Shown: piece by piece, positions 22,738 to 32,538 of the stretch | Numbering within the stretch: the stretch's first letter is position 1 | Layout: every line of letters starts with the position of its first letter | Origin: Aphanomyces cochlioides | Taxonomy: Eukaryota > Oomycota > Saprolegniomycetes > Saprolegniales > Verrucalvaceae | DNA length: 64,000 nucleotides | Direction of reading: 5' to 3' | Assembly (NCBI GenBank): GCA_019828595.1 | Contig: JAHQRK010000012.1 | Location: forward strand, 682,001-746,000 | Translations under genes and position numbers: made by a program | Notes under the pieces: model-generated | What the model was told of the DNA's origin: nothing | Databases searched by the model: none | What the model saw: the letters and a program-made list of their open reading frames with translations, nothing else

Positions 22738-25734
22738 AAGTCACCCAGCGCGAGCAAACGTCGAAATGGTCTTTTCGTGTCCAGAGGCCATGTAAAAACC
22801 CGCATACTAGTAGTTGCTAGAGGCGTGACTAGCTGCGAAAATGCTGGGTGTGTCACGACAATTGATGCATCCAACAAAGTCCGTCGTGTTATGCGTTAAT
22901 GCCTAGACTTATGCCAACTCAAGAAGCTAAATTCTCTCCGTCATACACGACGTCACTACTGAACAACTGTAGCCTTCTAGAGCTATAAATTTGCTCTATT
23001 CACTCCATCGCCAAGTAATTTCCATGGTATTCATGGCGAGGGCATCATGCTACGCCTTCTCTAGCCTCTGGGAGCTCACGCAGCTATTTTGACATCCTCT
23101 CAAAGGTGCGTAGGCGAGCGCCGGACTTGGAAAGAACGTCGATTCCATCTGGAGAGAGAGAAGAGGCTTGAGAGTGAAATAGCCAATCAAATGGCGTGAA
23201 ATCGGCCGTTCTGGCCTCTGATTGGATAACGAGCCATGATAAAGAGAGAGTTCAACTTGTGAAGACTGGCTTTGTTGCTGCAATCGACCAGTGTCTGTTC
23301 GTGAGATCGGCCACACTGTTGTTGCCAACGATGGGGTTTATGTCTGTAGGCCGCGCGCGCTACGGAGACGCTGCGCAGAGAAACGCCTTGTATGAAAGAC
23401 ATTCTCACTGATGAGACTGGATTAACGCAGCTCCAGGGGATGTAACTGGGGATATGCACTCGGGAGAGCGTTGGGAAACACGTCGAGGGCCGCTCGCCCT
23501 CCCATGTGCAATACACACCAAGATGGAGACAGTCGCTGGCATCTCCAATCAAAAGTGTGCAGGTTCTATATTGCAGCGACAATCCACACTCTTAATTGAC
23601 AACATCACGGCCTCTCGGAAGAAAAATGCGCTGGGGAACTTTGCGCGAAAGAACTGAAAAACTGATAGATGCATTCTCCGCAATACAGTAAAAAACGGAT
23701 AGAAAGTCTCCGACACGTTTGGGTTGAGGAGCAATCTGTGCTGTCTCGTGTTCATGAGAGAGCCATGAGTCGAGTGAGAGGTTGCTGAAAACATGCAGAG
23801 CGAGCCCCCAAGTCAACTTGACGGAACATTCGATGTCTCTATAACATGTCCATATGCAGCATGAGGTTGCCACAACCACTCTCAAAAGTGGTGTCGAACA
23901 CATTATAGCCACAAACGAGAACTGCAGAGCATGCAATCGACGCTGACAGGATGTAGAGCTCGAATATTCGTTCACGCCAGCGGTACAAAGCAAACTCTCG
24001 ACTCTGTAGGACGTGCGAGGAAGCGCTGGGTGCTTGCTTCAGACTGCACTCTACGTATTACATCTTCGAATAAGAATTCTCAGCAAGTGTAATGGTGCAG
24101 GAGACATGGTTGGTGGGCTCCTGCGAGGCATGAAGGAGCTCTAAAAGCAATCACCGAGGTCTCAAGCGCCTTATCCTGGCGGAACCAACGGTGCGAGGAG
24201 ACAAAGCTGCTAGCACATCTCAATCTTCGCATGCTTTCCGTTTGTTCCTAGTATTTGTTGCCGAAAGAACCCTCCAGTGATACCATTCACATTGTTCACA
24301 TGAAGATGCAAGAAATGTACATGACAAGGCGGAGATTCAATTGTGCAACGTCGGCCGACAGGCGGTCGTCCATGTGCACTGCCTGCGATCGAAATGGGCT
24401 AGCATTGCCCAAGCATCGCATCCTAGTTCACGCGGAAAGAACCATGCAGCGATTCCGCATGGAAACACACTTGAAGATACGAGAAGAACATGACAAGGCG
24501 GAGATTGACTCCTGCAACGTTGTCCGACAGTCGGTCGTCCATATGCATAGTCTTCCAAATCGAGATGGCTAATGAATGCTCGTGGGCTCTTGTCATCCTG
24601 TCTGCTGCGATCGCTCATGAACACACTCACTTGTCACTGCAGCGTGCACATGGTGCTCCAATCTTTTGTCTGGACGCCAAATTTTTCAGCGAGCATTTCC
24701 CCACGGCAGAGAAGAGGCCAGATGAGTGACATGACTTGAAGTTGATCGATTCTGCAGTGTAACTTGATGAGATCATGCCGTCAAAACATGTCGGGCGATT
24801 CATGCAGCCCAGAGGATGCTCCCATCCATGCCTCCTAGAGTGTCCCAGGCAATGCTTGATGCGGGTATTCATGGAATCCAGTAGGAGTAAACTTGAATGG
24901 TCGATAGAAAGGCTCGTTCATCTCAAAGTCGAGCAGTCACCTATACCTCCAAGACTCGAAATGTTCTCGAATGCCAATGAACATGTGGAGGAGCACATTC
25001 CTCAATATGTGGTGACAGTTTTGTCCATTAGTTTTGACGGACGATCGTATACAAAGCCCAAGTTTAGATCGAGGAAAAAGCTCGGAGGAGACTTGCCATC
25101 TTCTCAAAGCGGTCCATTTGGCAAGCGTGACTCACAACGTGACGCAAGAAAATCAAGGAGGCAAAGCGTTGGCAACGCACCGTGGGTGTAATGTGGGCCG
25201 TATATTAACGCAAGTGGACCAAGCAGTTCTTCCTCTCTCTCACCTCTGCGCGGATCAGAAGCGTCGTGTAAGTTACAAGACTTGTTGGTGGATCAAGTCT
25301 TTGATGAGACCTGTCAAGACAACGGCCATCTCGTTTGCCATTGACAACCTCTCAAACGCGGAGACTTGATGCGACGGACCGCCCATCAGTCCGTGTCGAC
25401 CACGATTCCGACTGTTCGATTCAACGTTAGGCACCAACGACTTTTTTAAATGAATCATCGATTTTTTATTGATTTCTAATGGGTTTATCAATGAATTTGT
25501 ATGTAATGGGAATAAAAATATAATCCGCAATATGTTCCAAAAGATGACTAGAGGAAAATTGATCTAAATTCTCTTAAACCGAGGGAATATATTGACATTG
25601 AAGAGTAATATGTGGTTTTGAGGGTGATATATGTCATTAAAATGAGGTGAAACAATGAATGTCGCAGAGGGTAGGTTCTCAGCCTCGCAAGGTTTGTGCC
25701 CAGCCGCCAGACAGTTCCTTATTAGACGCCAAAC
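22738..25734. other. gene-poor region of about 3 kb
   Basis: No frame shows a recognisable domain or consistent splicing. The longest ATG frame, 24775-25191 (+, MPSKHVGRFMQPRGC...), has atypical composition. The stretch holds CCAAT-type boxes around 23180-23225, the imperfect tandem repeat at 24240-24600 and an AT-rich tail at 25440-25640 before the secreted-protein gene. Confidence 0.4.
24240..24600. repeat. Imperfect tandem duplication, unit about 175 bp
   Basis: Two copies begin near 24246 and 24421 (TCCTAG). Both contain GAAAGAACC, ACATGACAAGGCGGAGATT, TGCAACGT.G.CCGACAG and CGGTCGTCCAT in the same order. The copies differ by scattered substitutions and small indels. No open frame spans both in a conserved phase, so this is probably a non-coding duplication. 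Confidence 0.6.
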
Positions 25735-26412
25735 ATGAAGATCGTCGCCGTTCTTGCATTTCTTGTAGCTGCTGTGGATGCTCGCCGTGCTGCCAATGCC
25801 ACTTTGCCCACGCCTACTCAAGCGTCTGGTGTATGCAAGTTGCAATTCACCAGTCCTTGCGACCAGAGCAGTGAATGTGGCGATCTCAATGGTTTCAACC
25901 TAACTTGCATTAAGTCTGGTACGAACAAGCAATGCGGTTGCAACGGTGGTAGTGCCAATTGCCAAAAGAACTCGACCTCTGCAGAAATTGCTTACCAATT
26001 CGATGAATGCACATCGACTCGTCGATGTGTCAGTGGAAGCGGATTCACTGCCTTGGATGCCAACCCCAGCAAGACGTGCGAAGAACCTTTGTACTGTGTC
26101 CAAGAACAAAACCCTGACCCAGTCGCTATCTTGAAGAGTTTTTGCCATACTTGCGGTAGCTGCAAGACCCAAAACGTCAAGAACGAAAAGGACCCCAATG
26201 AATTGCGTTTCGACTGCTCGAAGATTTGCCCTACTCCGGCTCCCACCACTGTCACCCCTACCGACGCCCCCACGGAAGGCCCTACCCGTGCCCCAAAGAC
26301 CTCTGCTCCTACGACCACGGTTGCAGCCCCTGCTGCCGGTGGCCAGTCGTCAGCCAACTCTTTGGCCATTGGTGCCTTGGCCATTGCTGTTGTGGCTGCC
26401 CAACTTGCCTAG
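25735..26412 (+). CDS. Secreted Cys-rich protein with Thr/Pro-rich stalk and likely GPI tail (copy 1)
   Basis: 225 residues in a single exon. The signal peptide is MKIVAVLAFLVAAVDA. The Cys-rich domain starts CKLQFTSPCDQSSECGDLNG and runs to FDCSKICPTPAP with evenly spaced cysteines (about 16). A low-complexity Thr/Pro/Ala stalk follows, then a hydrophobic C-terminus (LAIGALAIAVVAAQLA) preceded by small residues, as expected for a GPI attachment signal. It is therefore probably displayed on the outer plasma membrane or wall. A close paralog lies 330 bp downstream on the same strand. The family is not recognised; an effector or wall-protein role is a guess. Confidence 0.8.
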   Translation: MKIVAVLAFLVAAVDARRAANATLPTPTQASGVCKLQFTSPCDQSSECGDLNGFNLTCIKSGTNKQCGCNGGSANCQKNSTSAEIAYQFDECTSTRRCVSGSGFTALDANPSKTCEEPLYCVQEQNPDPVAILKSFCHTCGSCKTQNVKNEKDPNELRFDCSKICPTPAPTTVTPTDAPTEGPTRAPKTSAPTTTVAAPAAGGQSSANSLAIGALAIAVVAAQLA

Positions 26413-26743
26413 ACAGGAATTTTTATTGACCTAATGCCGTGCAACGTTGAATATACGACTTGAAATTTTTTGGTGGAACACACGGTTTTTCCCATCTGGC
26501 CTATGTTCATTTCTGAACAAACCAATGGGAAAAACACAAGTTTATCCGGAAAATGACGTGGCATTCCCATTACTGTTTCTCGTCGGCGGAGGTTCATGCG
26601 GTGGCGATTGGCTGCAGGATGACTTGATTAGCACGAGATTTGGCGTGAGGAAGGATACGCGGAGTGATTTCTCTCTCGCTCTTGCAAGATGAAGGCAAAT
26701 CAATCTCCAATTCACTCTCTCCAGTGTCTGTCTCGTTATTGTC

Positions 26744-27469
26744 ATGAAGCTTGCAAGTGTCCTCGTTGCAGCGACAGCGATCGCTGCTGAAACGACCAAC
26801 AAACCAAACACGACCGCGAAGCCCAACGTCACCGCTGAAACATGCAAGCTACAATTCCTCAGCCCTTGCAAGAGCGACAGTCAATGCGGAACTTTGAACG
26901 GATTCAACTTAACGTGCATCAAGTCGGGCTCGAATATGCAATGTTCCTGCAAGGGCGGGGCCAAGAAATGCCAAGTTGGCTCCACCTCCGACGACGTGGG
27001 ATATGCATTCGATGCGTGCACTGAATCTCGTCGATGCGTTGATGGTGGTGGATACAAGTATCTAGACGACGTGGCGCTCGCCTCGGGCAAACCAGTCTGT
27101 GAAGAAAAGCTCTATTGCGTGCAAGAGCAAAACAATAACACCGAAGGCATCGTGTTGACCAGTCAGTGCTTGACATGCAGCAGCTGCCGTCAAATGAACA
27201 CCAAATCCAACTCTGAAAATGGATATGCACGCTTTGATTGCGACAAGATCTGCCCAACACCGCCGCCCACTCCTGCCCCTACGACCACGGAAGCTCCAGA
27301 GACGGACGCCCCTACCACTCGTCCAAGCAAGCTTACGACCACAGCTCCACCGACATCCACTGTCTCGTCTGGAGGTACCGTGCCGTCAGGCGTTGCCAAG
27401 TCAACTGCTACTGCTTCATTCATGGTGGGAGTCGTCTCGTTCATGGCTGTTGCGTTGTCTTTGCTCTAA
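26744..27469 (+). CDS. Secreted Cys-rich protein with Thr/Pro-rich stalk and likely GPI tail (copy 2)
   Basis: 241 residues, paralogous to the gene at 25735. Shared blocks are CKLQFLSPC, LNGFNLTCIKSGSNMQC, RRCVDGGGY, LYCVQEQN and RFDCDKICPTP. Signal peptide: MKLASVLVAATAIAAE. After the Cys domain comes a Thr/Pro stalk and a hydrophobic C-terminal helix (FMVGVVSFMAVALSLL) that suggests GPI anchoring. The spacer holds TTATCCGGAA at 26542. Cysteine positions are conserved while surface residues vary, as expected for a tandem pair under divergence. Function is unknown. Confidence 0.8.
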   Translation: MKLASVLVAATAIAAETTNKPNTTAKPNVTAETCKLQFLSPCKSDSQCGTLNGFNLTCIKSGSNMQCSCKGGAKKCQVGSTSDDVGYAFDACTESRRCVDGGGYKYLDDVALASGKPVCEEKLYCVQEQNNNTEGIVLTSQCLTCSSCRQMNTKSNSENGYARFDCDKICPTPPPTPAPTTTEAPETDAPTTRPSKLTTTAPPTSTVSSGGTVPSGVAKSTATASFMVGVVSFMAVALSLL

Positions 27470-27521
27470 ATTCATGTCTGCAAGCATAGCTAAGCCGTCA
27501 AATACATTTATGGACAAGGGA

Positions 27522-28292
27522 TTAGCCAGATGACGGACGACTAATTGCGTAATAAACGACCGTTCCAATACTTAGAGCCAAGTGAATGCAAATCATCCAC
27601 AGGAAAAGGTAGAACCACATAATAGTTTGCTTGCCAATGCATTTGCCAGTCCACGGGCAGTGGTGGTCCATCTACACAAGCCATTCTGAGCTCCATCATT
27701 ATCCAGAGAGCATTACAGTACCCCATCAATGCAGACGCCGCATTCGTAGCAATGGATTGCTTGAGCCGGTCGTCGAATTTGGCAATGTGCTAACGAGAGA
27801 GATCAGAACGATTCGAGGTAGACTCTTCGTACCGCAAAGAATACCAGCATCTTCGCCAGTAGTGGACACATAATGATGCTTGATCACACCAGGATCACTA
27901 CACGCGACCATTGAAAACGCCACAAAGGTCAGCACAATCGAGAGAGCGAGCACGACTGAAATCCACGACGCTAGCCCATCCGAGAAAATGTACACAAAGC
28001 TCGGTGCGAGAATAATCGTATATGTGATGAGCATGCAGCCAGCGTTCGGGCCAACGTGAAGCACGCGTGGGAAGTAGACTGCATTCGCGCTTTGTTGGCA
28101 GAGATATCGCGTCTGGCCAAACTTGACACAACACAGCGCTTGTCTCTCCTCTTTAAAGTCCACAACTGTGTGATCTTCTTCCGTCGGTTGAGCCATCGGC
28201 GTGAGAATCGGGTCTTGCATGCTCTCTTCCTGTGAGCTTTCCTCAATGTCGTGGACTCGGAAACTGAAGTTGTATTTCTGCGTTAAACCCAA
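27522..28292 (-). CDS. DHHC palmitoyltransferase
   Basis: Protein S-acyltransferases attach palmitate to cysteines of membrane proteins. The rebuilt protein has two N-proximal membrane spans (CMLITYTIILAPSFVYIFSD and WISVVLALSIVLTFVAF) and the PAT entry motif SDPGVI. Splicing at about 27790-27833 and 27678-27727 then gives the zinc/catalytic domain: CAHCQIRRPAQAIHCYECGV, CIDGMDHHCPWTGKCIGKQT, then a third span (FYLFLWMICIHLALSIGTVV) and stop at 27522. The protein ends right after this span, so the usual fourth helix and TTxE motif appear to be missing or lie in an unseen exon. The true start codon is not clear; the first open residues after an acceptor at 28292 are LGLTQKYNFSF. Confidence 0.8.
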
Positions 28293-28485
28293 CCTGCCAA
28301 TACTACGTTATACTAGCAAAATGCTATTAAAGCATGAGTTTAACCTAAAACGTCATGGTTATAACTAATCCACGCACTCCGAACTCATGAGCTGGCCATG
28401 CGAATAGTCTCTGCTCGATGGAACAAAAAGCAGCGCCTTGCATGTAATCTCATCTAATAAGCTTATGGAATATATTCTCGTTACT

Positions 28486-28878
28486 CTACGAGCACGTCGA
28501 GACGTGCACTGTCAATTGTTGGTGGAGGGACATCATCGATGTGCGCAGGGCTTCGCAATGCCGATTCAACGCTTTCCGTTGGTCACGCACACGTTCTTTG
28601 CCAGACTTGAGTTGCGCCGTGATGACGCCATCGATGCCATTGTACTGCAATTTGTCCAAGGCGCCAACCATTTGGGCAATCGCGTCTTTGGATTCCAGCA
28701 AGTCGCTGCGCGACACGGTCGGTGTCGCGTTGTGCACAGTCACTTGCCACTCGATTTCTTTCACTTTTCGCGCGAGATTGTCGAACGACGTCTGGAGTTC
28801 TGACAATTGATCCAAGGCCGACTCGCTTGCATTGCTGTAGATACGCTGGCGCGGTGCGTGAGTCGCATCTTTTGGCAT
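28486..28878 (-). CDS. BAG-domain-like protein
   Basis: An intronless frame. The ATG at 28878 (MPKDATHAPRQRIYSNASES) is taken as the start, although the frame stays open further upstream. Helices about residues 20-50 (LDQLSELQTSFDNLARKVKE) and 65-130 (SDLLESKDAIAQMVGALDKL, then VRDQRKALNRHCEALRTSM) match the three-helix BAG pattern with the conserved R-x-x-R-K. BAG proteins bind the Hsp70 ATPase domain as nucleotide-exchange factors. Two promoter palindromes (28982-28993 and 29048-29059) lie just upstream. The assignment is by pattern only. Confidence 0.5.
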   Translation of the reverse strand: MPKDATHAPRQRIYSNASESALDQLSELQTSFDNLARKVKEIEWQVTVHNATPTVSRSDLLESKDAIAQMVGALDKLQYNGIDGVITAQLKSGKERVRDQRKALNRHCEALRTSMMSLHQQLTVHVSTCS

Positions 28879-28981
28879 TTCGGTGGTTCTGGACTGAGTC
28901 GACGAGGTCACTGTCTCCACGGCAGAGAACCGACGACGAGGAGACAACGATAAATTTGGTCACTAACCGGATATGGTAATT

Positions 28982-29059
28982 TTATCCGGATCCGTCAATT
29001 TCTCAAACCGACAACATGTCCAAACTCATTAACCGGATTCTTGAAGTTTATCCGGATGA
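28982..29059. promoter_or_regulatory. Two TTATCCGGAT elements between BAG-like gene and EXO84
   Basis: TTATCCGGATCC at 28982 and TTATCCGGATGA at 29048, with half-sites at 28967 and 29031. They are 104-180 bp upstream of the BAG-like ATG and just past the EXO84 stop. Confidence 0.5.
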
Positions 29060-29096
29060 TATTGATTGGGAAAAGTTCCAAGTGGGACTGTTCGTG

Positions 29097-32000
29097 TTAT
29101 TTTTTCGCCATCGAACTCTCAAACTGAGCAAACCATGTCTCGGGAGCTAACGATCCTCCTTTCTTTCCAAAAGTCGAGTAGTCTTGCCGCAGCTTTTGCT
29201 CAAGCAATTGCGCAGCTTTGTCTTTCGATAGCATGCGCAATTCGGCAATGAATTGACTCGTGCCACCGTACCCCAACGCTTTTTGCTTGGCGACAAAACT
29301 CGCATCATTGTTCACGATCTCCATCAGCATGAGTTCAATCAACCGAAGTGCAGCGTCGTCTGCTTCTTCAGTATGCTTCTAGAATCGTCATTAATTTGAT
29401 TTGAGCCACAAATTCGATAAACCGTCAATTGTTCGAGTTGGTCGGGTGTCACAGTGGTCAAATCATTTCGCAAATTCGTCAAAAACATGGTTGTCGTGTC
29501 GTTATCTTTTGGGAGATTCTCAGCACTCAAACTGAGCTCAGGCCATCGCATGCTATTTGCCACGAGAGCTTTTGCCAATCGCACCATGCTTCCAGAAGCA
29601 ACTTCTTCGCCCAGGGAACGAATCTAACAATGTGTTTCAGCGAAATGATGATTGAAACTACCTTCGAGCCAAAATCTGTCAGTTGTGATGGTGGTAGGCA
29701 TTTCTGCAGCGCTTCTTCCACGCGTGGCAAGATATCTTCTTCAATATATTGCATTGTGATGAGCATACTTGCAACCTAAGCAGTATGAGCTCACAGTAGG
29801 CATCTCATCGGACCTGAGAATACTTTATTGATGCGAGTGTCTTGGGATTGTCGAACACAGCTTTGATATCTTGCATATACTGGACGAGGACCAGTTCACT
29901 CTCGTGAACAACCGCGATTTGAATCTCACGGAGGCTAAAACACGATTGAGTAAGTCTAGATGGTATTGAGTTGAAACGTACTGAGAGGTTGCGCAAGATG
30001 AATGGAGTATTTTTCCAACATCTCGCAAGTACTGTTGTATGTAACTCGAGAAGACGCGGGCACTCTTGCTTAAGACTACGTCCTTCTCTTTCATTTCATC
30101 GTCACGGACTTTCATAACCATCAACTCCCATCTCTCTCGTTTGATTTCTTCCTTCGCTTTCCACTATCGCAGTGTATTATCAAGACAGCAGCTCGTCATT
30201 GAATACCTTGATTGTCTTGGCGTAAGTTGCAATATGCTGCTGCAGCGGAGTTTGAAAATGAGGCGCCAAATATGTGGCAATGGGTAGTCCCGCTAGCTCA
30301 AGCTGCCGTGCGCCATAAAAGAGGTGACGAAGGCAAGTCGATATATTCTTGGATGTCGTCTTAAACTCAGTGACATCACGCGAAACCCACGTGAAATGAT
30401 CGGAGGATTCAAAGACATGTGGACAAACTTCTCGGGCAAAGTGTCGCAGCTCGTCGGTCATCCACATCGTAAACGATGCAAATGAAAGGCTGGCTTGACC
30501 ATCAAACCTACAGGCGTACGAGATGAATAATTAGCTTGGAAATATGCGTCGGCGTACACTACGAGGAAGTCCTCAAAGCACATGAGAAGCGTCGTAAAGA
30601 CAGTTCGAGAGAGAGTGAGCACGAATTGCAGTGTGTTGCCAATTGGTTTAACGGCCCGGACTTGTGCAACCATGCGCTCTGCATATCCTTGGAGGCAAAG
30701 CTGTGTTGCGGCTGGGATTTGATCAAGCTGGATTAAATGAAGCACGTTGCGATCACGGCTGAGGTGATCGGCTCCAGTCACACGCTGTACGAAGCGTTGT
30801 ATTGCTGCATTGGAGACAGACTCGTATGCAGGATCCTAGATGACCGAGTCAATACCATGTCCAGCATAGGGAAACCTACCTTGGTCGGTATTGCCAGCAC
30901 CAATTCAGTGAATTTGTCATAGTCTTGCTCGAACAAGTACATATCCAAACTGTGCTCAAACTCTTGAAGAGCGTCGTGTGATGATGTAGCTTTAAGTGAG
31001 GGCTGCTTGTTCGATTCTAGCGCCAATACATCAAACAACATTTTTTCAAGAGGGATTAAGTACCAGCAACCGCAGGGAGGCATGGAATCGCCTCAGTGGA
31101 GGAGAGTAGAAGTTGAAGTGACCGCTTGCACTCGACAATTGCTGCTTTCATGAGACTCACATTGTTTTCCATCTTTCGGATTTCGGACGATGCAACGAGA
31201 AAGGTCGTGTAGTTGGCGCAGATGTCATTCTTGAGCTCATGGATGATAGAGTCCTAATCCTTGTTAGTCGCTGCTAACAAATAACCTACCTTTTGATCGA
31301 GCAACGTATCGCAGTGTTCGTCAATTTTCTCTGGGGCGTTGCGTTTCAAGAAGGACTCTGCGTATTGCTTGGCGTCGAACTCGACAGAGCTCATTAGGTC
31401 ACCCAATTTGCTGCGCTCGGAGGCAGTAAGTTTCTTCTTGGCTTTGTCAGGAAGGCGTAGTGGTGTTCCTGCTTCAAATGAAGCACCAAGAATCAATTTG
31501 GCGTTCAGGAGTGTCTCCCCCCACTCAACCAGTTCGTCAGGTGACAAATCAGGAAAGATCTTTCCCAGAGCTTGTATGACATCTTCTGGAGTGAACTGTG
31601 ACTTCTTCTTTTGCATCGCCAGCTTCTGTCTGATAGTATCGGCGACTTTTGAAAGTTCGGCTCCTGTGCGTTCAAGTATCACACCATGGATCAAGAGATC
31701 ACGTACGAGAGCGTGACTTGGGATGATGTGAATGCGTCGGTGACAAGAGAGAATTTGCCTCTGCGACATAGGGCATCAGTGCTCCGATCCAGCCATCGCG
31801 TTCATCTTCTGTGGCAGCTCGGAGTTCCGTCTTTTTCTTTCCCACCACTACATTGAATCCAAACCCTTTTGAGGTAAACGACGGTGCGCTCTGGCTCGAT
31901 CTTGCATCGACGGACGATTGGACTTCCTCCACAAACGAGATCTCTGTCGCTGCAATCGTGAAATTGGGTATCGTTGCATCCAATGAATCAAAGTATATCC

Positions 32001-32151
32001 AATGCGACGACGTCAAGTAAAAGTACTTTTTCTTCCACCCCGTTCGTCCCTGCACAACAGTCTCAATACATAGGACTAATCTGCGGCTTACCTTCTTCTC
32101 TAGTGGGCCGCCATAGGCTGCAATTTGCGCGACTTCTCGAGCGGAGACCAT
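29097..32151 (-). CDS. Exocyst subunit EXO84-like, with N-terminal PH domain
   Basis: The exocyst tethers secretory vesicles to the plasma membrane. Start is at 32151 (MVSAREVAQIAAYGGPLEKK), then a PH domain (GWKKKYFYLTSSHWIYFDSL ... ERDGWIGALMPYV). A helical stretch follows (SKVADTIRQKLAMQKKKSQF). Next is the EXO84/Vps51 helical entry: ESFLKRNAPEKIDEHCDTLL, then, across an intron, NYTTFLVASSEIRKMENNV. Several exons of alpha-helical rod follow (EQDYDKFTELVLAIPT; YAERMVAQVRAVKPIGNTL; HFTWVSRDVTEFKTTSKN) to the stop at 29097. At least eight short introns are present. In yeast and animal EXO84 the PH domain follows the N-terminal helix, so its place at the front is unusual. Confidence 0.75.
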
Positions 32152-32286
32152 GTCTCTTCCCTCTCGTCCGACTTGCCTTTTGATATGACAAGGAAGAAAT
32201 TTTCCGAGATCTTGATTGCGTGATTTGATTGGTTACCCCTCATTTACCGGATTTTCGGATAATTACACTATTTTGTTCAAGGTGTG

Positions 32287-32500
32287 TTATCCGGATATGT
32301 GGATGTAAATAGATTTGAAGTCGTTGACATGACAGCGGCATTCATGTGACAAACATGCTCAAGGCAAGGTTTGCTTATAACTTATATATCTTCTCTTAAG
32401 AGTTCATGAGAAAAACGATTGCGCTCGTCTCATTGCTATACAGCAACTTATCCCAATGCAAATAATTATCCGGATAATATGTTTATCCGGATATCCGGAT
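32287..32500. promoter_or_regulatory. TTATCCGGATAA elements in the EXO84/WDR17 divergent promoter
   Basis: Copies: TTATCCGGATAT 32287-32298, the perfect palindrome TTATCCGGATAA 32466-32477, and an overlapping double site TTATCCGGATATCCGGAT at 32483-32500. The last two lie 39-73 bp before the WDR17 ATG. A weaker pair is at 32250-32270 on the EXO84 side. Confidence 0.6.
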
Positions 32501-32538
32501 TTTGAGAATTTGCACCTTTCCAAGTTTTAGATCTCGAC

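Noticed and set aside
22016..22795. Gly/Val-rich 259-codon plus-strand frame (GGVGGGVGGGV repeats)
   Set aside because: Antisense shadow of the Pro-Thr linker of the Bys1-like gene.
24775..25191. 138-codon ATG frame in the gene-poor region
   Set aside because: No domain, atypical composition and no splice or promoter support.
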